Below the pieces are notes generated by a model. It had not been told where the DNA came from. It made no database searches and saw only the letters and a program-made list of their open reading frames with translations. Position numbers and translations under genes: made by a program. Of a stretch of DNA of 64,000 bases, positions 51,250-60,204 are shown in pieces (position 1 is the first letter of the stretch; each line of letters begins with the position of its first letter). The DNA comes from an uncultured Bacilli bacterium. GTDB taxonomy: Bacteria; Bacillota_I; Bacilli_A; RF39; UBA660. The stretch is taken from positions 1 to 64,000 of the forward strand of contig CAKPMX010000002.1 in the NCBI GenBank assembly GCA_934168205.1, read 5' to 3'.

Positions 51250-52974
51250 TTGAATAATGACTTAGCGAATGAAATTCGTAGTAAGACAGATATAGTTGAC
51301 ATCATAGGTGAGAGAATTCCTTTAGTAGCAAGAGGTAAGAATTTCTTTGGAGTTTGTCCATTTCATGACGACTCTAATCCTTCATTGTGCGTTTCTAGAG
51401 AGAAACAGATTTATACTTGTTTTTCTTGTCATGCGACAGGTAATGTTTATACATTTTTAATGAATTATGATAATATTGGATTTAGAGAAGCTTTAAAATA
51501 CTTAGGCGATAAAGTTGGGGTTAATGTTTCATCTATTAATATTCAAAAGAAGAGTACTAAGTTTGATAAGTTTTATGAAGCATATAATTTTTCTGTTAAA
51601 TATTTTCAAAATAACTTATCTAGTACTAAAGGAAAAGCAGCTCGTAACTATTTAAGCAATAGAGGTATTAATGAAGCAACTATAAAAGAGTTTGAAATAG
51701 GATTATCATTAGATACTAGGGATGATTTGACAAAGTTATTAGTAAATAAAAAGTATGATCTTGGAGAATTAAATAGAATAGGTTTATCTAGTGATGATTA
51801 TGATATATATAATGATAGAATTATGTTTCCATTATATAATGTTTCTGGGCAAGTAGTTGGTTTTTCAGGAAGAATATATAATGATAATGGACAAAATAAA
51901 TATTTAAATACAAAAGAGACAGACATCTTTAAAAAGGGTGAAATGTTATACCATTATCATATTGCGAGAGAAGAATGTAGATTACAGAAGTCAGTTATAG
52001 TTATGGAAGGTTTTATGGATGTTATTAGAGCTAGTACCATTGGTATTAAAAATACTGTTGCTCTTATGGGTACAGCTTTAACTAATAATCAATTTAATTT
52101 AATTAAAAGACTTTCTAATAATATAATTTTATGTTTAGATGGTGATGAACCTGGGGTACGTGCTATGCTTAGTATAGGAGACCATTTACTTGAACAAGGA
52201 GTTGAAGTAAAAGTAGTAGTGCTTCCTAATGATGATGATCCAGATTCATTTATATTAAAAAATGGAAAAGATAGATTTGTAGGACTTATAGAAAATGCTT
52301 TAAACTTTAGTGATTTTAAAATGCAACAGTTACGTAAGAATGTTGATTTTAGAAGCGATGAAGAGAAAAGTAATTATATAAACACTGTTTTAAAAGAAAC
52401 AGTAAAGATTAATGATTCTATAAGAGTAGAAATAGTACTTAAAAGGCTTGCAAAAGAATTTGATATAAGTTATAATACATTGGAAAAAAAGTTTAAGGAC
52501 CTAAGTGAGTTTAGAGAAACAGTTAAAGAAAAGACTGTTCCGGTTATAAATAAAGTAGTTAAGAAAACTAAGTATGACAAAGCAGTGGAGCAAATATTGT
52601 ACTTTATGCTTAATAATGATTGGGTAATTAGTCAAGTAGAGGCGGAAAAAGTTGTTTTTCCTAGTGAAGAAAGTCGAATACTTTCAAGTGAGATTATCTA
52701 TTATTATAAGTTATATGGTAATATAAATGTTGCTGATTTTTATACTTATGTTCAAGATAAAGAAGATATTTTAGTTTTATTAAATAGTATTTTAGCAAGT
52801 AATTATAATGAAGAGACTACAAAGGAAGAGTTATTCTTGTATTTTAAGGTTATAAGAGAATATCGAAGTAATCAGGAAATTAAAAGATTAACTAATTTAA
52901 TGAAAAAAGAGGTAGATCCATTAGAACAGGCTAAGATTGCTAATAAAATTAGAACTTTAAGAATGGGAGAATAG
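51250..52974 (+). CDS. dnaG: DNA primase
   Basis: Makes replication primers. 574 residues: CHC2 zinc finger (CPFHDDSNPSLCVS...CFSCHATGN, about 37-68), Toprim core (VMEGFMDVI, CLDGDEPG) and a helical C-terminal helicase-binding domain. Starts with TTG behind AAAAGGAG; the ATG at 51243 is out of frame and stops at once. Followed at two bases by the main sigma factor gene, the conserved macromolecular synthesis order. Confidence 0.95.
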   Translation: MNNDLANEIRSKTDIVDIIGERIPLVARGKNFFGVCPFHDDSNPSLCVSREKQIYTCFSCHATGNVYTFLMNYDNIGFREALKYLGDKVGVNVSSINIQKKSTKFDKFYEAYNFSVKYFQNNLSSTKGKAARNYLSNRGINEATIKEFEIGLSLDTRDDLTKLLVNKKYDLGELNRIGLSSDDYDIYNDRIMFPLYNVSGQVVGFSGRIYNDNGQNKYLNTKETDIFKKGEMLYHYHIAREECRLQKSVIVMEGFMDVIRASTIGIKNTVALMGTALTNNQFNLIKRLSNNIILCLDGDEPGVRAMLSIGDHLLEQGVEVKVVVLPNDDDPDSFILKNGKDRFVGLIENALNFSDFKMQQLRKNVDFRSDEEKSNYINTVLKETVKINDSIRVEIVLKRLAKEFDISYNTLEKKFKDLSEFRETVKEKTVPVINKVVKKTKYDKAVEQILYFMLNNDWVISQVEAEKVVFPSEESRILSSEIIYYYKLYGNINVADFYTYVQDKEDILVLLNSILASNYNEETTKEELFLYFKVIREYRSNQEIKRLTNLMKKEVDPLEQAKIANKIRTLRMGE

Positions 52975-52976
52975 AC

Positions 52977-54068
52977 ATGGTTGGAGAAATAAAAACACTT
53001 GAAGAAAGAAAAAATAAATTACTAGCGAAGGGTAAGAAACAAGGTTTTATTACTTATGAACAACTAGCAGAAGAATTAAAAGGATTGGATGTAGATAGTG
53101 ATTCTTTAGATGAATTATACAATTCTTTAGTTGAGGCAAATATTGATATAGTTACTGAAGATGGATCTGATGATGCATCAGGAGAAGAAATTACTGCGGA
53201 TGCAGTAGTTGAAGATATTACTTTGTCAAAAGATGTTAAGATTAATGATCCTGTACGTATGTACTTAAAAGAAATTGGGCGTATTAACTTACTTACTTCT
53301 GATGAAGAGTTTGAGTATGCTAAAAGAGCTGAAGAGGGTGATGAGGAAGCAAAGAGAATGCTTGCTGAATCTAATCTTCGTTTAGTTGTTAGTATTGCCA
53401 AAAGATATGTTGGTCGTGGTATGTTATTTTTGGATTTAATTCAAGAAGGTAACATTGGTTTAATGAAAGCAGTTGATAAGTTTGATCCAACAAAAGGATA
53501 TAAGTTTTCAACATACGCTACTTGGTGGATAAGACAAGCTATTACTAGAGCAATAGCTGATCAAGCTAGAACTATTCGTGTTCCAGTACACATGGTTGAA
53601 ACAATTAATAAATTAGCTCGTGTACAGAGACAATTAACACAAGAGTTAAATCGTGAACCTACTGATGAAGAAATAGCTAAGAAGTTAGGCATTTCTATAG
53701 ATAAAGTTCGTGAGGTATATAAAATATCTCAAGATCCAGTTTCATTAGAGACTCCAATTGGCGAAGAAGATGATTCACATTTAGGAGACTTTATTAAAGA
53801 TGAAAGAACAATGGGACCTGAAGAATATGCAACAGTAGAAATGTTAAAAGAAGAATTATCAGGAGTTTTATCAACACTTACTGAACGTGAAGAAAAAGTA
53901 CTTAGACTTCGTTTTGGACTTAATGATGGACAATGTAGAACACTAGAAGAAGTTGGACAAATATTTGGTGTTACTCGTGAAAGAATTAGACAAATAGAAG
54001 CAAAAGCACTTCGTAAATTAAGACACCCTTCTCGTAGTAGAAAATTAAAGGACTTTTTAACTGATTAA
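52977..54068 (+). CDS. rpoD: Primary sigma factor SigA (RpoD)
   Basis: 363 residues: acidic region 1.1-like start, region 1.2 DPVRMYLKEIGRINLLT, region 2 FSTYATWWIRQAITRAIADQ, region 3, and region 4.2 VTRERIRQIEAKALRKLR. Consistent with the TTGACA/TATAAT promoters seen through the window. GGGAG before the ATG; its last base overlaps the trmK start. Confidence 0.98.
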   Translation: MVGEIKTLEERKNKLLAKGKKQGFITYEQLAEELKGLDVDSDSLDELYNSLVEANIDIVTEDGSDDASGEEITADAVVEDITLSKDVKINDPVRMYLKEIGRINLLTSDEEFEYAKRAEEGDEEAKRMLAESNLRLVVSIAKRYVGRGMLFLDLIQEGNIGLMKAVDKFDPTKGYKFSTYATWWIRQAITRAIADQARTIRVPVHMVETINKLARVQRQLTQELNREPTDEEIAKKLGISIDKVREVYKISQDPVSLETPIGEEDDSHLGDFIKDERTMGPEEYATVEMLKEELSGVLSTLTEREEKVLRLRFGLNDGQCRTLEEVGQIFGVTRERIRQIEAKALRKLRHPSRSRKLKDFLTD

Positions 54069-54730
54069 TGAAAATTAATGATAGATTAAAAAAAATAGGG
54101 GATTTAGTAGATGCTAATTCCTTTTGTTTAGATATTGGTTGTGATCATGCTTTTTTGGATATTTATTTAGTTAAAAAAAATAAAAATATTAAAGCAATAG
54201 CTTCTGATATTGCAGAAGGACCAGTAAAACAAGCAAAAGATAATATAAAAAGAGAAGGGTTAGAAAAAAGTATAGAAGTTCGTTTAGGAAATGGACTGGA
54301 TACTTATACTGATGAAGTTGATACTATTATTATTTCTGGTATGGGCGGAAGAAATATGATAGGGATATTTAAAAATAATATTAAAGTATTGAAAAATATT
54401 GATACTATTATACTTAGTCCTAATAATTATCAAATAGATGTAAAAAAATTTTTAGTAAAAAATGGTTTTTATATTGATGATGAAGAATTAGTTAAAGATA
54501 AGAAATTTATTTATCAAATTATTAAATTTAAAAAGGGTAAAAGACATTACAGTAAGAAAGAATATTTCTTTGGACCGGTTCTTATAAAGAAAAAGGGTAC
54601 TTTATTTGAAGAATATTATAAAAGGGAAAAGTTATCTAGAGAGATACTTATTTCAATATTACCGAAGAATTATAGATATAAAAAATTTATAACTAGAAGA
54701 GAGATTAAAATGATAGATGGAGAGATTTAA
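54068..54730 (+). CDS. trmK: tRNA (adenine(22)-N1)-methyltransferase TrmK
   Basis: SAM-dependent enzyme forming m1A22. 220 residues: CLDIGCDHAFLDIYLV (SAM loop), SDIAEGPVKQAKDNI, IIISGMGGRNMI and LSPNNYQIDVKKFL, matching YqfN/TrmK. ATG overlaps the rpoD stop; in B. subtilis the gene also lies just after sigA. Confidence 0.93.
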   Translation: MKINDRLKKIGDLVDANSFCLDIGCDHAFLDIYLVKKNKNIKAIASDIAEGPVKQAKDNIKREGLEKSIEVRLGNGLDTYTDEVDTIIISGMGGRNMIGIFKNNIKVLKNIDTIILSPNNYQIDVKKFLVKNGFYIDDEELVKDKKFIYQIIKFKKGKRHYSKKEYFFGPVLIKKKGTLFEEYYKREKLSREILISILPKNYRYKKFITRREIKMIDGEI

Positions 54731-54742
54731 TCTCTTTTTTAT
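54719..54742 (+). terminator. Terminator after trmK
   Basis: AGAGAT-TTA-ATCTCT hairpin with six T; it overlaps the end of the gene. Confidence 0.75.
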
Positions 54743-54774
54743 TTAAATTGTTTTTTTGTAATAGTTTTTTTCTC

Positions 54775-54803
54775 TTTACATATAATTTCTAGTGTGATAT
54801 AAT
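54775..54803 (+). promoter_or_regulatory. Promoter of the 150-residue protein gene
   Basis: TTTACA 54775-54780, 17-base spacer, extended -10 TGA-TATAAT (54798-54803). Confidence 0.65.
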
Positions 54804-54835
54804 TATGAAGCTTTGTCTCTAAAGGAGGAAATTGT

Positions 54836-55288
54836 ATGAAAATAGAAAAAAGTAAAGACTCTATGAGTCGAATTATTAATGATTATATAGATGGTGCTTT
54901 TCCATTGCCAGAACATAAAGGACCTAAGAATATATCCTTTGGTGAGAATAAGAGAGTTAAAGACTTGGTTAAATCTAAAGTAAGAGCAGGAATGAAATAT
55001 AGTGATATATTTAAGAGTGTTTTAGATGAGAAACCTTTAGTATCTTTAGATGATGAATTCTATGTAAGTTTATTAAATAGATATATTAATGTAATAGTTC
55101 CAGTAGATAATACAAATGATGGACAATTAGATTTACGTGTTGCATATAAAGAAAAGGCTTTAGAAATATTTTCTTTAGGGTATGATGTTTGTTCAACATT
55201 TAGATATATAGTTGGTGATAAAGAATTACCTTCTACTACTGTTGTTATGATAGAGGCTCCTGTTAAACAATACGCTAAAGCTGTATAA
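54836..55288 (+). CDS. Hypothetical helical protein, shares a module with the 59 kb gene
   Basis: 150 residues, soluble, unknown. Strong ribosome site (AAAGGAGG) and its own promoter indicate real expression. The second half (DDEFYVSLLNRYINVIVPV ... ALEIFSLGYDVCSTFRYI) resembles repeated modules of the protein at 59058-60146 (DDFYVRVLSSYLDLLLPM ... AKAFYVSGVSAEALLESL), so both belong to one uncharacterised helical family. Confidence 0.75.
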   Translation: MKIEKSKDSMSRIINDYIDGAFPLPEHKGPKNISFGENKRVKDLVKSKVRAGMKYSDIFKSVLDEKPLVSLDDEFYVSLLNRYINVIVPVDNTNDGQLDLRVAYKEKALEIFSLGYDVCSTFRYIVGDKELPSTTVVMIEAPVKQYAKAV

Positions 55289-55395
55289 TAATTTCTATAT
55301 AATTAAATAGTAATATGAGAAATATTTCTTATATTGCTTTTTTTTATTTATAATGAATTTGCTTTTTACTTTTCAAATTTTTATAACTACGCCTA

Positions 55396-55422
55396 TTGAC
55401 AAACAAATGTTTGTATTATAAT
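55396..55422 (+). promoter_or_regulatory. tnpB promoter with LexA-like palindrome
   Basis: TTGACA 55396-55401 and TATAAT 55417-55422 (spacer 15). The palindrome CAAACAAATGTTTG (55400-55413) lies across the spacer and differs by one base from the box at the lexA promoter. Confidence 0.5.
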
Positions 55423-55452
55423 ATAGTAAGACAAGAGATGGAGGTGTGTCAT

Positions 55453-56583
55453 ATGTATAAAGCTTATAAGTTTAGACTGTATCCTAATACTTCTCAAAAA
55501 ATACTTATTAATAAAACTCTTGGCTGTGTCAGATTTATTTATAATTATTTTTTAGATAAATGTATGAAACAAGGATATATAAAAGCATTTGATATGTGTA
55601 GTGAAATAAAAGATTTATATATTGAATATCCCTTCTTAAAGGAAGTAGACTCTTGTAGTTTGAGATGTGCTGTTTTTAATTTAGAAGATAGTTTTAAAAA
55701 TTATTTTTCTAAAAGAACAAATTATCCAAGATTTAAAAATAAGTTTAATAAACAAAGTTATAGAACAACTTGTATTAAAAGTACTTATAAGGAAAAAGAA
55801 TATAGTAATATCATATTAGATTTAAAAAATAAAAAGATAAAATTACCAAAACTTGGATTTGTAGATGTTAGAGGTTATAGAAAATTAGAAAAAATTAATG
55901 GTAGAATAATAAATGCGACTGTAGAAAAAGAGACAACAAATAAATATTATGTAAGCGTTATATTTGAAGAAGTAGAACCAGTGTTAAGTAAGATAACACC
56001 AAGTAACATTGTCGGAATTGATTTAGGAATAAAGGATTTAGTTGTAACAAGCGATGGAGAAAAGTATAGTAACCCAAAAGATGTTTTAAAAAGAGAAAAA
56101 AGATTAAAAAGATTACAAAGAAAACTTTCAAGACAAGAAAGAGGTAGTAACAACTATTATAAAACAAAAATAAAAATAGCAAGACTTCATAGTAAAATAA
56201 AAAATAGTAGAAAACATAATATAATAAATATTGTAAATAAGATAGTAAAAGAGCATGATATCATTGTAAGTGAAAAATTAAACGTTAAAGAAATGAGTAG
56301 TAATCACAATTTAGCTAAAAATATACTAGATGCCAGTTTTAATAAAATATGCCAAATGCTGAAATGGAAAAGTAATTTACTTGGAAAATATTATTATCAA
56401 GTAGATACATATTTTCCAAGCAGTAAAAAATGTAGTCATTGTGATGAGATAACACAAGAAACAAATAATTTAGGAGTAAGAAACTGGACATGTTTAAATT
56501 GCGGATGCGAAAATGATAGAGATATAAATGCAAGTATAAATATTATGTTTGAAGGATTAAGAATACATTGTCAAAATAGTTAA
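55453..56583 (+). CDS. tnpB: TnpB RNA-guided nuclease (IS200/IS605 OrfB type)
   Basis: 376 residues with the intact RuvC triad D190 (GIDLGIKDL), E274 (SEKLNV) and D357 (NDRDINAS) and the zinc finger C327-C330/C347-C350. TnpB guided by an omega RNA cuts DNA next to a short target motif and helps the element persist. No TnpA partner is present, so it is an IS1341-type lone orfB or a domesticated copy. GGAGGTGTGTC before the ATG at 55453 sets the start. Confidence 0.93.
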   Translation: MYKAYKFRLYPNTSQKILINKTLGCVRFIYNYFLDKCMKQGYIKAFDMCSEIKDLYIEYPFLKEVDSCSLRCAVFNLEDSFKNYFSKRTNYPRFKNKFNKQSYRTTCIKSTYKEKEYSNIILDLKNKKIKLPKLGFVDVRGYRKLEKINGRIINATVEKETTNKYYVSVIFEEVEPVLSKITPSNIVGIDLGIKDLVVTSDGEKYSNPKDVLKREKRLKRLQRKLSRQERGSNNYYKTKIKIARLHSKIKNSRKHNIINIVNKIVKEHDIIVSEKLNVKEMSSNHNLAKNILDASFNKICQMLKWKSNLLGKYYYQVDTYFPSSKKCSHCDEITQETNNLGVRNWTCLNCGCENDRDINASINIMFEGLRIHCQNS

Positions 56584-56700
56584 AGAAATATAAATAAAAT
56601 AATTATTACGGCAGCGACTGTCGGAATTTAAGCCTATGGAGAATAGAGGTTACTCTATCTGAGAAGTAGGAAATTTGATCGGCGACGACCAAACGACAAA
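56560..56700 (+). ncRNA. Probable omega RNA and right end of the TnpB element
   Basis: The region starting at the end of tnpB is much less AT-rich than its surroundings and rich in small stems: CGACTGTCGG-type pairs, then AATAGAGGTTACTCTAT, followed by GAGAAGTAGGAA, an end sequence typical of IS200/IS605 right ends. Omega RNAs come from exactly this place. The exact scaffold/guide border cannot be fixed from one copy; a likely point is shortly after 56670. Confidence 0.6.
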
Positions 56701-56718
56701 TTGAAATTTGTCTTTTGT
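56695..56718 (+). terminator. Terminator after the TnpB element
   Basis: GACAAATT-GA-AATTTGTC stem and TTTTGTT. Confidence 0.6.
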
Positions 56719-56729
56719 TCTGGTATACT
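56701..56729 (+). promoter_or_regulatory. Promoter of the 601-residue protein gene
   Basis: TTGAAA 56701-56706, 17-base spacer, TGG-TATACT (56721-56729). It overlaps the preceding terminator. Confidence 0.6.
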
Positions 56730-56758
56730 AGTAGCTGTACTATTTACGGAGGGATATT

Positions 56759-58564
56759 ATGCTTGATGGAATAATTAGAAATAGTGATAATAGTTATGAA
56801 TTATTAAAAGTTATAGACGGGAAACTTGGTGCTTTTCATGTTTCAAAAGATGGTTTTTCAAAATCAGATAGTAAATATATAAATACTGTACTTAATAAAT
56901 TACGTTTTAATTCTAATTGTATTTATTTAACTGATGTAGATGGATATAGTATTTATTATGATAAGGAAACTGGTTTTAAACATTTTATGAAAGAAGGAAA
57001 AGAAGATTTTGAAATGTTTGTAAGAGCTAATGGTAAGGACGCTACTATGTATTTATCTAGTGATTCGGAAAATAAAAAATATAAACCTGGTAAAAAAATA
57101 GCTAGAGCTTTTGGAATATCAGCTTTATCAATAACTATTATGCTTGGTAGTTTTGATATATTTCATATTAGAGAAATGTATGGTGTTAATGAAGATTTAA
57201 TTGTATTAAGAATACATTCAGCGACTGATTTATATGATATGTATAAGACTGGACCAATGGATTATATGGACGCAATTGAAGCAATCAATGATAGTGAATT
57301 TGACGCAATAGATAAACAATTATTAGGAAATGAAGAACTTTTAAAACTGGTGTTTAAATATTATGAAGGTACACCAATGAAATATACTGCTAATGCTAAA
57401 TTTAATGATATTAAATTAAAAGTATATAATGGTGATGAAGGGGAAAGAGAGGCTCAAAATTATGGATATTATTCTATTTTTGAACCGAATGTTTTAAATG
57501 TACATAAAGATTCTAGGAGTTCTACTTTAGTTCATGAGTTTATACATCTTTTACAAGCTGATGGGTGTTGTTACAGTTATTTAAATGAAGCTGTTGCGAC
57601 ATTAATGACAAAGGAATTTTATAATTTAGATAGTTCGTCATATCCTGATGCAGTTGATAATTTAAAATTACTAATTAGTATTGTAGGACCAGAGCCAATA
57701 TATAAATTGGTATTTAGTGGAGATGATAGTGATTTACTTAAGATTTTTAGAGATAATCTTACAAATGATGAAGTAATAAGTTTAGTTGATGAGCTTCGTA
57801 GTTCTCCTAGTAATACTAAAGAATCAGAGCAATATCAATATGTTAGAGAAAGTCTTTTCAAATTATATAAAAATATGTATGGAAGTGATATTTCAGATAA
57901 TGCAGAGTTAGCATTAATATTTTTAAATGAAGATTCTAATGATAATTACTCTCCATTATATTTAAATGTTTATAAAATATTGAATGATGGTGATGAACGT
58001 AGTATTTTGATAAATGATGATAATGGAAAACGTATTCTTGTTGGAATTGGTTATTTAAATGTTATGAGTAGAGAATATTATAAAAAAGATATTTCTTATG
58101 ATGAGTATACTCAATTAAATTTAGAAGATAGAGAAGAAGTAACTTTTAGAGATAGTTTTTCAAAAGATATGATCAATGGTTGTATTTTAGAAAAAGAAGG
58201 CGTTTCTACTTTTTATCGACTTGATAGTCCTGTAAGAAGAGATGATTATTTGACAGAGACTGGTTATGATAAGGAATCTATTAAAAAGCTTCCTGGAGAA
58301 AAAATATCTTTAGTTAAAGCTTTTGAAACTGGTGATGTTGAGGCAACATTAAGAAAAGAAAAATCAGATATTACTGATATGGAAGGATGGACTTATTGTG
58401 ATATTAAGTCTTCTTTATATGTATCAACTAATCCAAATGTTACGGTTTTAAAAACTGGTGAAGTATTATATACGGTAGAAAGTATGAAAGCTAAGTTTTC
58501 TGATCAATACTCTAGAATAGGTGAAAGTGTTAATGATTCTATTAAAATAGCAGTGAAAAAATAA
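56759..58564 (+). CDS. Putative membrane-associated zinc metalloprotease
   Basis: 601 residues, not matched to a named family. A soluble start (about 1-110), one hydrophobic segment (about 117-135) and a large domain with HEFIH (259-263) and a third ligand candidate E277 (LNEAVATLM), the gluzincin pattern. The rest is acidic and helical, with no repeats. GGAGGGATATT before the ATG. Protease activity is inferred from the motif only. Confidence 0.75.
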   Translation: MLDGIIRNSDNSYELLKVIDGKLGAFHVSKDGFSKSDSKYINTVLNKLRFNSNCIYLTDVDGYSIYYDKETGFKHFMKEGKEDFEMFVRANGKDATMYLSSDSENKKYKPGKKIARAFGISALSITIMLGSFDIFHIREMYGVNEDLIVLRIHSATDLYDMYKTGPMDYMDAIEAINDSEFDAIDKQLLGNEELLKLVFKYYEGTPMKYTANAKFNDIKLKVYNGDEGEREAQNYGYYSIFEPNVLNVHKDSRSSTLVHEFIHLLQADGCCYSYLNEAVATLMTKEFYNLDSSSYPDAVDNLKLLISIVGPEPIYKLVFSGDDSDLLKIFRDNLTNDEVISLVDELRSSPSNTKESEQYQYVRESLFKLYKNMYGSDISDNAELALIFLNEDSNDNYSPLYLNVYKILNDGDERSILINDDNGKRILVGIGYLNVMSREYYKKDISYDEYTQLNLEDREEVTFRDSFSKDMINGCILEKEGVSTFYRLDSPVRRDDYLTETGYDKESIKKLPGEKISLVKAFETGDVEATLRKEKSDITDMEGWTYCDIKSSLYVSTNPNVTVLKTGEVLYTVESMKAKFSDQYSRIGESVNDSIKIAVKK

Positions 58565-58583
58565 AAAGAGTCATGACTCTTTT
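58564..58583. terminator. Bidirectional terminator
   Basis: Perfect palindrome AAAAGAGTCA / TGACTCTTTT between convergent genes. Confidence 0.75.
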
Positions 58584-58936
58584 CTTTTGTTTATACCTAT
58601 CATACTACCAAGGATTGATGTTATTAAAATTATCATATAATATAATATAGCTTTTATTTCTATTTTTGATGAGGTTATTAGAGAGATTATTATAAATATA
58701 GGAATTATTATTAGAGCTAGTTTAATTCCTTCTAGATAGCCTTTTTTAAGGGTGTTTTTACCTAGTATGAAACTACTTATAAATATATTTACTAGTATAG
58801 CAATTATTTTTAATACTTTATTGGTATTTTGGCCAATAATATTGAAATAATATAATAATGTTATAGCGAGTAATGATAGTAATATGGATATCGTTGTAAA
58901 TAGTAATCGCTTTCCATATTTCTTTAAATAAGTCAT
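58571..58936 (-). CDS. TIGR04086-type membrane protein
   Basis: 121 residues, four membrane helices, with the family's ISSFILGKNTLKKGYLEG between helices two and three. Firmicutes proteins of this type (YrzE-like) are uncharacterised. GAGGTG sets the ATG at 58936; a GTG four codons earlier is less likely. Confidence 0.75.
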   Translation of the reverse strand: MTYLKKYGKRLLFTTISILLSLLAITLLYYFNIIGQNTNKVLKIIAILVNIFISSFILGKNTLKKGYLEGIKLALIIIPIFIIISLITSSKIEIKAILYYMIILITSILGSMIGINKRKES

Positions 58937-58986
58937 ATAGCACCTCACTAGATGTTATGTTTAATGATGCTGAACTATGACAATAA

Positions 58987-59015
58987 TTGACTTTTGAGGC
59001 GTTTTATGGTATAAT
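58987..59015 (+). promoter_or_regulatory. Promoter of the helical-repeat protein gene
   Basis: TTGACT 58987-58992, 17-base spacer, extended -10 TGG-TATAAT (59010-59015). Confidence 0.7.
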
Positions 59016-59057
59016 TTGCAGTACTAATTGAGAGGTATGGATAAAAAGGTGATATAT

Positions 59058-60146
59058 ATGGAAAAAGATATTAGGAAAGCTTTACGCTTTAAAGAGTTAG
59101 CTTATTTATATGCAGATAAGGTTTGCGAATATTTGATTACAAATTCTTATAAAACTAAAAATAAGGATAATTCTATAGCTATTTCAAGATTAATTAAGGC
59201 TTCACATAATAGTATTGATGGTATTGATTTAGAAAGTGTAGAACCTGAAGATGTATTTAAAACTATTGTAAAACATAAATTGGTTTTAGATAAAAGTTAT
59301 CCTAAAAATCCGGAAAGAGAATTTGTTTATGATCAAGATATGGATGATTTTTATGTCAGAGTTTTATCTAGTTATTTAGATTTATTATTACCTATGGCGG
59401 CACCATATGATGCTAATTTGATAGAAAAGGTAACAAAACTTAGAACAAGAGCTAAAGCTTTTTATGTTTCTGGAGTATCGGCTGAAGCATTACTTGAGAG
59501 TTTAATAGTTACTGGTGTAATTGATGGTGATAAATGTTTTACTTTATTAAATGAAGACAAACAAAAAGAACGTTACGCAAGATGGGATGAATTAACTACC
59601 AAAAAAATGATTGATACTGAGGACGTTACTGATAATGTTTATTTGGAATTGGCTAATGAATATTTAGATACAGTATTACCTTGTTTAACGACATTTTATT
59701 CAACTGCTAATGGTGAAAAATTAGAAGATATAACTGCTACGGAAGTTTGTTTAGGTAAAGCATATGTTTTAAATCAAGTTCTTAATAATGGCGTTAGAGG
59801 ATTAGATATACTGGAAACTGCTGTTAGTTTTAAAGTTTTAGAAGAAAAAAAATATTTAAAGAAAAATGGTGTTTCTTGGTCTCAGGGTCCAGAAGACTTA
59901 GAAGTATTTTATATAAGGATGTTAGGAAAAGCTATTTCAATGTATAATGGAGGCATTTCTAGAGAAGAAAAACAAGCTTATGTAAATGAAATGGCCGAAT
60001 TATATTCTGCTGGATATTCAGCTGAAGGATTATTTGAATCATTTGCGGGGCAACCGTTGGATGATACTAAGAGAACACAAGAAGCAAATGCAGGAGAAAT
60101 TTTATCAAGAAGAAGATCATTTGAATGTTTTAAAAGAGCACAATAG
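59058..60146 (+). CDS. Hypothetical helical-repeat protein
   Basis: 362 residues, soluble. At least three related modules of about 70-100 residues each begin with an aromatic/acidic helix: DDFYVRVLSSYLDLLLP, NVYLELANEYLDTVLP and EVFYIRMLGKAISMYNGG. Each is followed by a second helix ending like AKAFYVSGVSAEALLES or AELYSAGYSAEGLFES. The 150-residue protein at 54836 carries one such module. Function unknown. AAAGGTGATAT sets the ATG at 59058 over an in-frame ATG at 59037. Confidence 0.75.
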   Translation: MEKDIRKALRFKELAYLYADKVCEYLITNSYKTKNKDNSIAISRLIKASHNSIDGIDLESVEPEDVFKTIVKHKLVLDKSYPKNPEREFVYDQDMDDFYVRVLSSYLDLLLPMAAPYDANLIEKVTKLRTRAKAFYVSGVSAEALLESLIVTGVIDGDKCFTLLNEDKQKERYARWDELTTKKMIDTEDVTDNVYLELANEYLDTVLPCLTTFYSTANGEKLEDITATEVCLGKAYVLNQVLNNGVRGLDILETAVSFKVLEEKKYLKKNGVSWSQGPEDLEVFYIRMLGKAISMYNGGISREEKQAYVNEMAELYSAGYSAEGLFESFAGQPLDDTKRTQEANAGEILSRRRSFECFKRAQ

Positions 60147-60160
60147 TGTTCTTTTTTTAC
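60132..60160 (+). terminator. Terminator after the helical-repeat gene
   Basis: AAAAGAGCAC-AATA-GTGTTCTTTT (one G-T pair) then TTT. Confidence 0.75.
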
Positions 60161-60204
60161 ATAAAAAAAGATAATTAGTTCATGATATTATTAGGTGATT
60201 AGTT

